A DNA stretch of 56,391 nucleotides from Candidatus Desulfatibia vada (lineage in GTDB: Bacteria; Desulfobacterota; Desulfobacteria; Desulfobacterales; UBA11574): contig JACNIG010000142.1 of assembly GCA_014383215.1 (NCBI GenBank), forward strand, positions 1 through 56,391, written 5' to 3'. A program made the position numbers and the translations under genes. The stretch's first letter is position 1. Every line of letters starts with the position of its first letter. The notes below the pieces were generated by a model. The model saw nothing but the letters and a program-made list of their open reading frames with translations. It was not told the DNA's origin and searched no databases. Positions 20,344 through 28,310 of the stretch are shown in pieces.

Positions 20344-21462
20344 TCATTCCCCTCTTGGACGTCCACCTAATTCATTTTTTTCCCAGAGCTGTCCGAGACT
20401 GTAATCCTCAAGCCAGGCAGAAAGCTTGGCAGATTCTAGTTTGGTAAACTGAGTCTTTCCGTTTACACGATCGGCAACTAGCACATCCTCTGGCTGAAAA
20501 TGATCAAGGAGCAAAGAAGATTGCGTTGAAAGGATAACTTGTGTCTGTTGCGATGCTTGTTTGACCAACGATGCCAGCAGCGTAATTGCGTGAGGATGAA
20601 GACCTAGTTCAGGCTCATCAATCAAAATAATTGATGGCCGAAATTCCTCTGGTTGAAGAAATAACGTCGCCAGAACTATAAACCGAAGTGTGCCGTCGGA
20701 CAACGACGAAGGTCCAAAATATTGGTCAGAGTTCCGGTGTTTCCAAGATAGTCTAATGACTTCTTCGTTGAGCGGGTCGGGTCTGAGATCGAAATCGTCG
20801 AAGAACGGAGCGACGCGCTGCACACTACGGCGTATTAGATCATAAGAGGTATCGTGTTTTTCCCGAAGCAGATACAGGAAAGCTGGCAGGTTGGCACTGT
20901 CCGGTCGTAGAAAAGCATTGTCATTAACTTGAGCGGTCTTTCGCATAGGCGAGCTTTCACTCGTGTCATGTGCATGATACAAACGCCATTTCCCGAGGCG
21001 AAAACGCACCCAGTCTGCTGTCCTTTTTACTTTTGGATCGCTGATCCCTGCCTCGCGACCACCCTCGCAAGCGGACAGCGACCGTTCATAGGGGGTAGCA
21101 TACCTTGTTTTATCCCAAAAGTAGACCCGTTCATCAAAAGGGTACAGACTATCATCGTCGGTTGGTTTTAGCGAAAGACTATACTGATTCACACCTTGTT
21201 TGAAGGAGATATGGATGCTGATTTCCTGGGTAACCTTCGAACCAAAGTGCAGCAACTGCTCGGCCCCACCAGCCTTACGCACATAGTCGCTCAGACGACC
21301 TTCCCGGATCGTATGCAAGAAGGAAAACACGCCTACGAAATTCGACTTGCCTGAACCATTCGGTCCAACAAGCACATTGATTGAACCAAGCTCCAACTTT
21401 TCGATCGAACCGATACTTTTAAAGCCTTTGACTGTGATATAGCTGAGTTCCGGTGTGCTCAT
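20344..21462 (-). CDS. AAA family ATPase (AAA_21/OLD-like, COG4637-type)
   Basis: SINVLVGPNGSGKSNFVGVF; SLSDGTLRFIVLATLFL; SIILIDEPELGLHPHAI; VILSTQSSLLLDHF. Confidence 0.92.
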   Translation of the reverse strand: MSTPELSYITVKGFKSIGSIEKLELGSINVLVGPNGSGKSNFVGVFSFLHTIREGRLSDYVRKAGGAEQLLHFGSKVTQEISIHISFKQGVNQYSLSLKPTDDDSLYPFDERVYFWDKTRYATPYERSLSACEGGREAGISDPKVKRTADWVRFRLGKWRLYHAHDTSESSPMRKTAQVNDNAFLRPDSANLPAFLYLLREKHDTSYDLIRRSVQRVAPFFDDFDLRPDPLNEEVIRLSWKHRNSDQYFGPSSLSDGTLRFIVLATLFLQPEEFRPSIILIDEPELGLHPHAITLLASLVKQASQQTQVILSTQSSLLLDHFQPEDVLVADRVNGKTQFTKLESAKLSAWLEDYSLGQLWEKNELGGRPRGE

Positions 21463-21797
21463 AATGTTTTGGTTTCCAATAGTTATAGCCCGTCATTTCC
21501 ACAGGTGCAACTTTTGTTGCGATCATACGTTTATGGCAGGTAACACGTTCAAAGATTATAGATTTGAAATGTATCCATGTCAATTGTCTCTGCAGCTCGG
21601 AGACAATCTCCTAACCGTATTCTGTACGATTTTCTTTTAAAGTAGCTTCCTGTATGCACATTCCCACATTCCAGAAGAGCATGGCCAGATGTCATAAACC
21701 ATGTATTGAGTCTGTCGTAAATTGTGTTGTAAGATCTATATACCACTTCACCTGGTAGCTCAACTGGTTGGTTGCGCTTTCCGAGAACAGAATCCCT

Positions 21798-22478
21798 TTA
21801 TCCACCATGGACATTAATCGGTGCACCCGAGTCCCTTAATATAGCAATGACTTCCGCCTTAACTTTGATGGGGATTTCAGCAGCCTGAGATATGGGTACA
21901 TACTTGAAGGTCGTCAGGTCGAACGGCACTTTGTCCTTTCGATTGCGCGGCTCAAAAAGAAAAATGAGGCGATTCTTTTCATGATGCTTAAGGGCATAGC
22001 CAGCTTCGACAAAAACATTGGGTCGCTGGCCGGTCAGATCGCAAATGATGATATCGGACGAGGCAATGGCTTCGTACATACGATGGTGAATCGGAAAAGT
22101 GCCGCCCTCTTCGGTCCCCATGTCGATCAAATCCAGTTGAACACCATGATTCCTTTTGATGGTTGCAAGTGTTTCCCTAAGCTGCTGAAGGCGTAAGTTT
22201 GCCTTGTTAAAAGCATCATACGGGGCATCCTGGGAGGGATACCAGTGGGCCAGGAAAACCCGTTTGGGAACCCGCTGCTCGGCAGCCTTGAACGTTTCAA
22301 GAAGCTGCTTGGCCGGGGAAAGCGGATCGAGTAGACTGGTGATCCCCTCGGCGCCAAGCCATAGGCCGATGCTATCCAGCAAGCTGACCGCGGCATTCAC
22401 CTTGGCATCACCGTCCCATATCTTCGGCCGACTGCCCCGATTTTCCAATGCGCAGCAGAACCGCCAGTAACTCACCAT
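21798..22478 (-). CDS. TIR-like/nucleoside 2-deoxyribosyltransferase-like domain protein, 5' end probably replaced by radC sequence
   Basis: [44 protein letters not shown]; the N-terminal ~22 aa are out-of-frame radC sequence. Confidence 0.65.
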   Translation of the reverse strand: MVSYWRFCCALENRGSRPKIWDGDAKVNAAVSLLDSIGLWLGAEGITSLLDPLSPAKQLLETFKAAEQRVPKRVFLAHWYPSQDAPYDAFNKANLRLQQLRETLATIKRNHGVQLDLIDMGTEEGGTFPIHHRMYEAIASSDIIICDLTGQRPNVFVEAGYALKHHEKNRLIFLFEPRNRKDKVPFDLTTFKYVPISQAAEIPIKVKAEVIAILRDSGAPINVHGG

Positions 22479-22602
22479 CTGACAATCCCTCGGGGCCTAA
22501 CTGAAGCAGTTTCTCACGAGGGCGTTCGGCCTCGGGCCAATCTTTGATCGGCTCACACACGGTTTCCGGAACGGGTTGAACGATTTTTTTATTCTTACCC
22601 AT
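22408..22602 (-). pseudogene. radC: Truncated RadC (N-terminal ~60 aa only)
   Basis: [48 protein letters not shown] then stop. Confidence 0.88.
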
Positions 22603-22740
22603 TTTCCCACTCCAGCAGGTTCAATTTCTCAGCCTTCAGGATCCGGCCGCAAAAGGCATCTGGTTCAAGAATCTGCCCTTACTATTTTCTTACTTCCCCG
22701 GTTGGCATTTTATATATTGTGCAGCGGGGGAATCCCAGGA

Positions 22741-22820
22741 AACATGTCCATGTCGTGCACATTTCCTGACAACGTGTCCACATTTATTCGAAATTTGGTC
22801 ACGTTTTGGTAACATGTCCA
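22741..22820. repeat. Three copies of AACRTGTCCA, an IS-end-like repeat cluster
   Basis: AACATGTCCA 22741, AACGTGTCCA 22771, AACATGTCCA 22811, same orientation. Confidence 0.6.
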
Positions 22821-22824
22821 CGAC

Positions 22825-23080
22825 TTACACATGTTCGCTGGAAAGCAGCTCATATAACTTTGTGTTCAGATAGAGCACTTCTTTCCCTATTTTTTGGCTC
22901 TCCAGAACACCAATCTTCTCCAACTCCTTGATTGGGAATGGTTTGCCCAAGGCCTTTAAGTTCGGCCAACATGCGACCGGTGCTTATACTCCTTTTCAAG
23001 ACCGTCTTTGTTTCCAAATCCGCTGCCGGTGGTAGCAGGGGCAAATCGTTGAAAGGTTTGTCGGGATCAAATTTCTTCAT
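22825..23080 (-). pseudogene. Fic family protein with internal deletion (N-terminus joined out of frame to C-terminus)
   Basis: N-terminus FNDLPLLPPAADLETKTVLKRSISTGRMLAELKGLGQTIPNQ; shifted frame reads IKELEKIGVLESQKIGKEVLYLNTKLYELLSSEHV*; Fic core HPFxxGNGR absent. Confidence 0.85.
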
Positions 23081-23089
23081 CCTACCACC

Positions 23090-23320
23090 TTACCCTTTGT
23101 CCCTTTCAGGTAGGTTTAATTTTCCAGCTTTTATCATACGCTTACAAAAAGAATCCAGTTGAGCCTTGGCAAGTTTTGAGGGCTTGGATTGCCCGTTTTC
23201 CCACCGGTTAACGGTGGCGAAACTTATGCCAAGTTCCCGGGCCAGATCTTCCTGGCTTATGGCAAGCTGGCTTCGAACTTCTTTCACCAATGTGGGGTAA
23301 TCTCGACTTATTGTTGGCAT
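23090..23320 (-). CDS. XRE-family helix-turn-helix regulator
   Basis: VRSQLAISQEDLARELGISFATVNRWENGQSKPSKLAKAQL. Confidence 0.88.
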   Translation of the reverse strand: MPTISRDYPTLVKEVRSQLAISQEDLARELGISFATVNRWENGQSKPSKLAKAQLDSFCKRMIKAGKLNLPERDKG

Positions 23321-23602
23321 AGACTATACCTCTCTGCGGGTTCGAATCAACCACCTTGTATTCAAATGCGATATCAAATGTTATATCATCTGCAAGAAAC
23401 AAATCAACCATAATTTTTCAGGTTTGAGCCGACACTGCGGATTAATTCAACCTATCTCGGTAGCGCCTTATGGTCAAAAACCCTTTAGCACCAAATATAA
23501 TTGTTGACGAAGATGTTATCCATCGAATAATTAATAAAGTTTATTGAATATTGCTTATCGCTGCATTTTACCGTTAGTGTTTAACAAAGAGATTGATCCG
23601 AA

Positions 23603-24859
23603 ATGATACAATTAATCAGAGGTTTTAAAGATATCCTGCCGGGAGAAGTGGAACTTTGGCAAAAGATCGAAAAGACGGCCGTTGAGCTTTTGGAGGACTT
23701 TGGCTTTAAGGAAATCCGCATTCCGATTATGGAGCGCACCGAGCTGTTTGCCAGGAGTATCGGGGAAGATACCGATATTGTGGAAAAGGAAATGTATACC
23801 TTTCCCGACAGAAAAGGGGATCTTCTGACCCTGCGGCCGGAAGCAACGGCATCGATTGTGCGGTCCTATATTCAGCACAAACTGTATGCCCAAGATCCTG
23901 TCCGCAAATTTTACACTATCGGCCCCATGTTTCGCAGGGAAAGACCCCAAAAGGGGCGCTACCGGCAATTTTACCAGATTAATGCCGAAATTTTCGGTGT
24001 GGATTCCGCCTTGGCAGATGCTCAGCTCATTTTTATCCTGGCAACGTTGTTTGAGAGACTGTCGGTTACGGATGTTCAGTCCCATATCAACTCCCTGGGT
24101 TGTCCGGCGTGCCGACCCGATTTCAAGAAATCATTAAATGAATTTTTGTCAGGCGTAAAGGAGAGGCTTTGTGCGGACTGTAACAGAAGGCAAATCCGTA
24201 ACCCGCTGAGAGTTCTGGATTGCAAAGTTCCTGCTTGCAAGGAAGCCATAGAGGGAGTACCTTCCATTCTCGATTCTTTGTGTCCGGAGTGCCACCGGCA
24301 ATTTGAAATCTTAAAGCATGCCCTTGAAAGGCTCCATGTTCCGTATGTAATCGACAAACGCCTTGTTAGAGGGCTTGACTATTACTCCCGGGCAACTTTC
24401 GAGATCAAAACCGGTTTGTTAGGGGCCCAGGATGCCGTGGCCGGCGGCGGCCGTTACGACGGCCTCGTTAAAACTCTGGGTGGACCGGATCTTCCGGCCA
24501 CCGGATTTGCCATCGGTTTTGACAGACTGGCAGAGCTCATAGCCGACAGCAAAGTTGACGATGCTCGAACATTGGACATTTTTGTGGCCTCGTTAGGTGA
24601 AAAAAGCCGGGCGCTGGCTTTTGAATGGTCCTGTGCGCTGGGCCTTGCAGGGATACAGGTCGAAATGGATATGGGTGACAGGAGTCTTAAAAGTCAGATG
24701 AAACGGGCTAATAAGTTTGCGGCCAAACATACGTTAATCGTAGGAGAAAAAGAGCTTGAACAGGGTGCGGTTATTCTGCGCAATATGGCAACCAAAGAGC
24801 AGGTTTCAATTCCCATCCAAGGCCTGGTTGAGAATATAAAGGCTCAACTGGCTATGTGA
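23603..24859 (+). CDS. hisS: Histidyl-tRNA synthetase
   Basis: RGFKDILPGEVELW; LRPEATASIVRSYIQHKL; FYTIGPMFRRERPQKGRYRQFYQ; VRGLDYYSRATFEI. Confidence 0.97.
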   Translation: MIQLIRGFKDILPGEVELWQKIEKTAVELLEDFGFKEIRIPIMERTELFARSIGEDTDIVEKEMYTFPDRKGDLLTLRPEATASIVRSYIQHKLYAQDPVRKFYTIGPMFRRERPQKGRYRQFYQINAEIFGVDSALADAQLIFILATLFERLSVTDVQSHINSLGCPACRPDFKKSLNEFLSGVKERLCADCNRRQIRNPLRVLDCKVPACKEAIEGVPSILDSLCPECHRQFEILKHALERLHVPYVIDKRLVRGLDYYSRATFEIKTGLLGAQDAVAGGGRYDGLVKTLGGPDLPATGFAIGFDRLAELIADSKVDDARTLDIFVASLGEKSRALAFEWSCALGLAGIQVEMDMGDRSLKSQMKRANKFAAKHTLIVGEKELEQGAVILRNMATKEQVSIPIQGLVENIKAQLAM

Positions 24860-24887
24860 GATATAAGTTGTAAGTGTAGCCGTTTAC

Positions 24888-24990
24888 GGGTTCAAAGGTT
24901 CAGGGTTCAGAGGTTCTGGGTTAATGAAACCCTAATTGAACGAAAACGCTTAATTGGGGTGTCCGTTGTCCTTTGTCCGTCGTCCGTTGC
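24888..24990. repeat. Intergenic heptad-type repeats (GGTTCAG-like, then GTCCGTT-like)
   Basis: GGTTCAAAGGTTCAGGGTTCAGAGGTTCTGGGTT and GTCCGTTGTCCTTTGTCCGTCGTCCGTTG. Confidence 0.75.
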
Positions 24991-25092
24991 TAAGCATAAG
25001 AAGCAAGATTTTAATTCAAGTTACATGTGAAACACAAAAATAAGCCCTAAGAACCTGTAAAACAAATGACTACGGACAACTGACCACTGACG

Positions 25093-25118
25093 CCTAATCG
25101 AGTTTTGGTTCGATTAGG
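25093..25118. repeat. Dispersed palindrome CCTAATCGAGTTTTGGTTCGATTAGG
   Basis: Same family as 5814, 9002, 14597. Confidence 0.8.
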
Positions 25119-25196
25119 GTTGTATATTTAATTAAGTTCGCCGAAGGCGGACGTTATATAAAATCGCAAAGCGATTTTATTAAAGGAGTTTAGCAA

Positions 25197-26978
25197 TTGG
25201 CAGATCTACTTGGAGAAATGAGAAAAACCCACACCTGCTGCGAGCTGGGTGCATCTGACGTCGGCCGGGAAGTGGTGCTGATGGGATGGGTGCAGCGTCG
25301 CAGAGATCATGGAGGAGTCATATTTGTCGATTTGCGGGACCGCAACGGCCTAACCCAGATCGTCTTTAATCCAACTGTGGATCAAAAGATCCATGCTAAG
25401 GCCCATGTAATTCGAAGTGAATATGTGCTGGGTGTGCGCGGCAGAGTGGAAAAAAGACCCGCGGGTATGACCAACCCCAATCTGGTTACCGGCGAGATTG
25501 AAGTCATGGTGACGGAGTTGAAAATATTAAATGCAGCTCAAACCCCTCCTTTTCTAATCGAGGATGCTATCGACGTGTCGGAAATGATTCGCCTGAAATT
25601 TCGGCATATCGACCTTCGCCGCCCCCAACTGCAAAAAAATATTATCCTAAGACATAAGGCCGCCCTGGCGGTGAGACAGCATCTGAACGGACTTGGTTTT
25701 CTGGACATTGAAACGCCGGTGTTAACCGGCAGCACCCCTGAAGGCGCCAGAGACTATCTGGTGCCCAGCAGAGTTAATCCGGGACAGTTTTATGCCTTGC
25801 CGCAGTCGCCCCAGATTTTTAAGCAGCTTTTGATGATATCCGGATTTGACCGCTATTATCAAATTGTGCGCTGCTTCAGGGATGAGGATCTGCGGGCGGA
25901 CCGTCAGCCGGAGTTTACCCAGATTGATTTGGAAATGTCTTTTGCCGGCGAAGAGGACGTCATGCAGGTGACCGAAGGGCTGATACAACACATCTTTATG
26001 GATGTTATGGGGCTTGAAATTAAAATCCCCTTTGCTCGCATGCCATATACCGATGCCGTCGGCCGCTTCGGCCTTGACAAACCGGATATCCGTTTTGGAT
26101 TAGAACTGCAAGATGTCTCTGACATTGTCGTTGATTCAGGGTTCAAACTCTTTTCCGGCGCCGTAAAAAAAGGAGGCGTCGTCAAGGCGCTGAATGCCAA
26201 GGGCTGTATCGATTTTTCACGCAAAGAAATTGACGATTTGACTGATTTTGTGGCGATTTATCGAGCCAAGGGCCTGGCGTGGATAAAAATCCGGGAAGAT
26301 GCCTGGCAGTCTCCCATTGAAAAGTTTTTCACAAAAAGCGAAAAAGAAGCTTTGGCCGAGCGCCTGGACATAGAACCCGGCGATCTGGTCTTTTTTGTGG
26401 CTGATCATCTCAAGGTTGCCAATGAAGCTCTGGGTCATCTTAGAAACCTTATAGGTAAAAAGCTGAACCTGATAGACGAAAGTGAATTCAGTTTTGTATG
26501 GATTACCCGTTTTCCGCTGCTGGAATACGATGAAGACGAAGGCCGCTATCAGGCCCTGCACCATCCGTTTACCGCTCCTTTTGAAGAAGATTACGACATG
26601 CTCAAAGATGAGCCCTTGGCAGTCAGGTCCCGCGCTTATGACCTTGTGTTAAACGGCTCTGAAATCGGAGGCGGCAGTATCCGTATTCATGATAAGGATA
26701 TTCAGGAAAAGGTATTTGAAGCCCTGGGCATGGACCGGACGACCTACGAAGCGAAATTCGGATTCCTGCTCTCAGCACTGGAATCCGGTGCGCCGCCCCA
26801 CGGCGGTATTGCCCTGGGGTTCGATCGGCTGGTGATGATCCTGTGCGGGCAGCCTTCCATCCGTGACGTGATTGCTTTTCCAAAAACCCAAAAAGCGGCC
26901 TGTCTGCTCACCGATGCGCCGGCTGAGCCCGACAAAAACCAGCTGGCTGAACTTTCTTTGAGGGTCACAAAAAGCTAA
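25197..26978 (+). CDS. aspS: Aspartyl-tRNA synthetase (TTG start)
   Basis: RTHTCCELGASDVGREVVLMGWVQRRRDHGGVIFVDLRDRNGLTQIVFNP-type sequence; RCFRDEDLRADRQPEFTQIDLEMSF; GIALGFDRLVMIL; RBS AAAGGAG. Confidence 0.97.
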   Translation: MADLLGEMRKTHTCCELGASDVGREVVLMGWVQRRRDHGGVIFVDLRDRNGLTQIVFNPTVDQKIHAKAHVIRSEYVLGVRGRVEKRPAGMTNPNLVTGEIEVMVTELKILNAAQTPPFLIEDAIDVSEMIRLKFRHIDLRRPQLQKNIILRHKAALAVRQHLNGLGFLDIETPVLTGSTPEGARDYLVPSRVNPGQFYALPQSPQIFKQLLMISGFDRYYQIVRCFRDEDLRADRQPEFTQIDLEMSFAGEEDVMQVTEGLIQHIFMDVMGLEIKIPFARMPYTDAVGRFGLDKPDIRFGLELQDVSDIVVDSGFKLFSGAVKKGGVVKALNAKGCIDFSRKEIDDLTDFVAIYRAKGLAWIKIREDAWQSPIEKFFTKSEKEALAERLDIEPGDLVFFVADHLKVANEALGHLRNLIGKKLNLIDESEFSFVWITRFPLLEYDEDEGRYQALHHPFTAPFEEDYDMLKDEPLAVRSRAYDLVLNGSEIGGGSIRIHDKDIQEKVFEALGMDRTTYEAKFGFLLSALESGAPPHGGIALGFDRLVMILCGQPSIRDVIAFPKTQKAACLLTDAPAEPDKNQLAELSLRVTKS

Positions 26979-27064
26979 GCTCAGCAAATATTCTGATCCA
27001 GAGGACCAGGCTTTGGGTTACCCCTGGAGGAGATTTGCTTTACAGGAGATTTATTGAATTATTG

Positions 27065-27300
27065 AAATTTCAAATACCAAAATACAAATATCAAACAATT
27101 TCCAATGACCGAAAATAGTTTAGGAAGTGGAAATTCCAAATAACAAGCATCAAATTACAAATAAATCACAATAACCGAAATTCAAAATAAAAAACTTTGA
27201 AATTCCCTTGAGATTTGGTGCTTGTAGTTTGGAATTTCATTGGAATTTGGTGCTTGTAGTTTGGAGCTTGTTTGTTTTTTGGTGCTTGGAGTTTGTGATT
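27065..27300. repeat. Imperfect inverted-repeat intergenic element rich in AAATTCCAAAT / GGAATTTGGTGCTTGTAGTTTGG
   Basis: Left part rich in CAAAT(A/T)CCAAAT motifs, right part in their complement (TTTGGTGCTTGTAGTTTGGAATTTCATTGG). Confidence 0.65.
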
Positions 27301-27400
27301 TTAGATGCAAAACTCCAAGGCAAAGCCATTGGCCTCTGACCTGCTCAAAGGACCAGGTTTTTCAGTGCAAAACAAATCGAGGATATTGGGGAAGACTTAA

Positions 27401-28216
27401 ATGCCACAACCGAAAAATGCCATGGAAATCTTTCGGCATCTCGACAAGTCGAATTGCCGGGAATGCAGGGAAAAGACATGTCTCGCATTTGCCGGAGCGG
27501 TCTTTACGGGTCAAAGAAAGCTTACCGAATGCCCGCAACTGGATCGAGAGACCATCGACCGGCTCTCCGGAGAATCCGAAAATCAGACTGGGGTTGAACC
27601 CGAACGGGGTGAATACCTGCAAGATCTGAAAAACGAAATCGCCAACATTGACCTTGCTGCCGCAGCCCAAAGAATAGGAGCCCGGTATTCTGACGGCAAG
27701 CTGATGCTCAAGGTATTAGGTAAAGACTTCAGCGTTGATGAAAAGGGCAATCTTTCCTCTGACATCCACATCAATGCGTGGGTGGTCATCCCGTTGCTCA
27801 ACTATGTTCTTTACGCCCAAGGGCTGCCGGTTTCAGGCAATTGGGTTTCGCTGCGGGAGTTGAAAGAAGGAACGGAACGATACCCGCTTTTTAAAAGACG
27901 CTGCGAAGATCCCATGAAACGAACGGCAGACACCTATACCGGTCTTTTTGACGACATGGTTCACGTTCTCAGCGGAAAGCAGGTGGCAAAACAATTCGAA
28001 TCAGACATATCCGTGATTCTGTACCCCCTGCCCAAAGTTCCTGTCATGATATGTTACTGGTCGCCGGAAGAAGGTCTCGAATCGAGCCTCAATATTTTCT
28101 TCGACGAAACAACCGACAAGAACCTCGACATCAACTCCGTCTTCACCCTGGGAGTCGGGCTCACGCAAATGTTCCAGAAGATCGCCCTAAGGCACGGGTT
28201 TCCCGAGGATGTGTGA
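27401..28216 (+). CDS. Putative Fe-S motif plus DUF3786 domain protein
   Basis: N-terminal IFRHLDKSNCRECREKTCLAFAGAVFTGQRKLTECPQL Cys cluster; C-terminal DUF3786-like region. Confidence 0.8.
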   Translation: MPQPKNAMEIFRHLDKSNCRECREKTCLAFAGAVFTGQRKLTECPQLDRETIDRLSGESENQTGVEPERGEYLQDLKNEIANIDLAAAAQRIGARYSDGKLMLKVLGKDFSVDEKGNLSSDIHINAWVVIPLLNYVLYAQGLPVSGNWVSLRELKEGTERYPLFKRRCEDPMKRTADTYTGLFDDMVHVLSGKQVAKQFESDISVILYPLPKVPVMICYWSPEEGLESSLNIFFDETTDKNLDINSVFTLGVGLTQMFQKIALRHGFPEDV

Positions 28217-28279
28217 GACCCTTTAAAAACGGCCCAATTCCACCCATCATAATATATTCTATTTGTAATAAAATTTGAA

Positions 28280-28303
28280 TACGGTGCGATATTAGGCACC
28301 GTA
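28280..28303. terminator. Bidirectional terminator hairpin between convergent genes
   Basis: TACGGTGC-N8-GCACCGTA. Confidence 0.75.
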
Positions 28304-28310
28304 ACATTCT

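Noticed and set aside
21549-21746. 65-aa minus-strand ORF
   Set aside because: No recognisable motif; could be a remnant, but evidence is insufficient.
21750-21785. tRNA-like sequence GGTAGCTCAACTGGTTGGTTGCGCTTTCC
   Set aside because: Resembles a D-arm, but no matching acceptor stem, anticodon arm or T-arm could be assembled.
23329-23350. GCGGGTTCGAATCAACCACC, tRNA T-arm/CCA-like
   Set aside because: The T-stem does not pair and the rest of a tRNA is absent.
23208-23411. 67-aa ORF overlapping the XRE gene
   Set aside because: The N-terminal MVDLFLADDITFDIAFEYKVVD looks protein-like, but the ORF then runs antiphase through the XRE gene; could not be supported.
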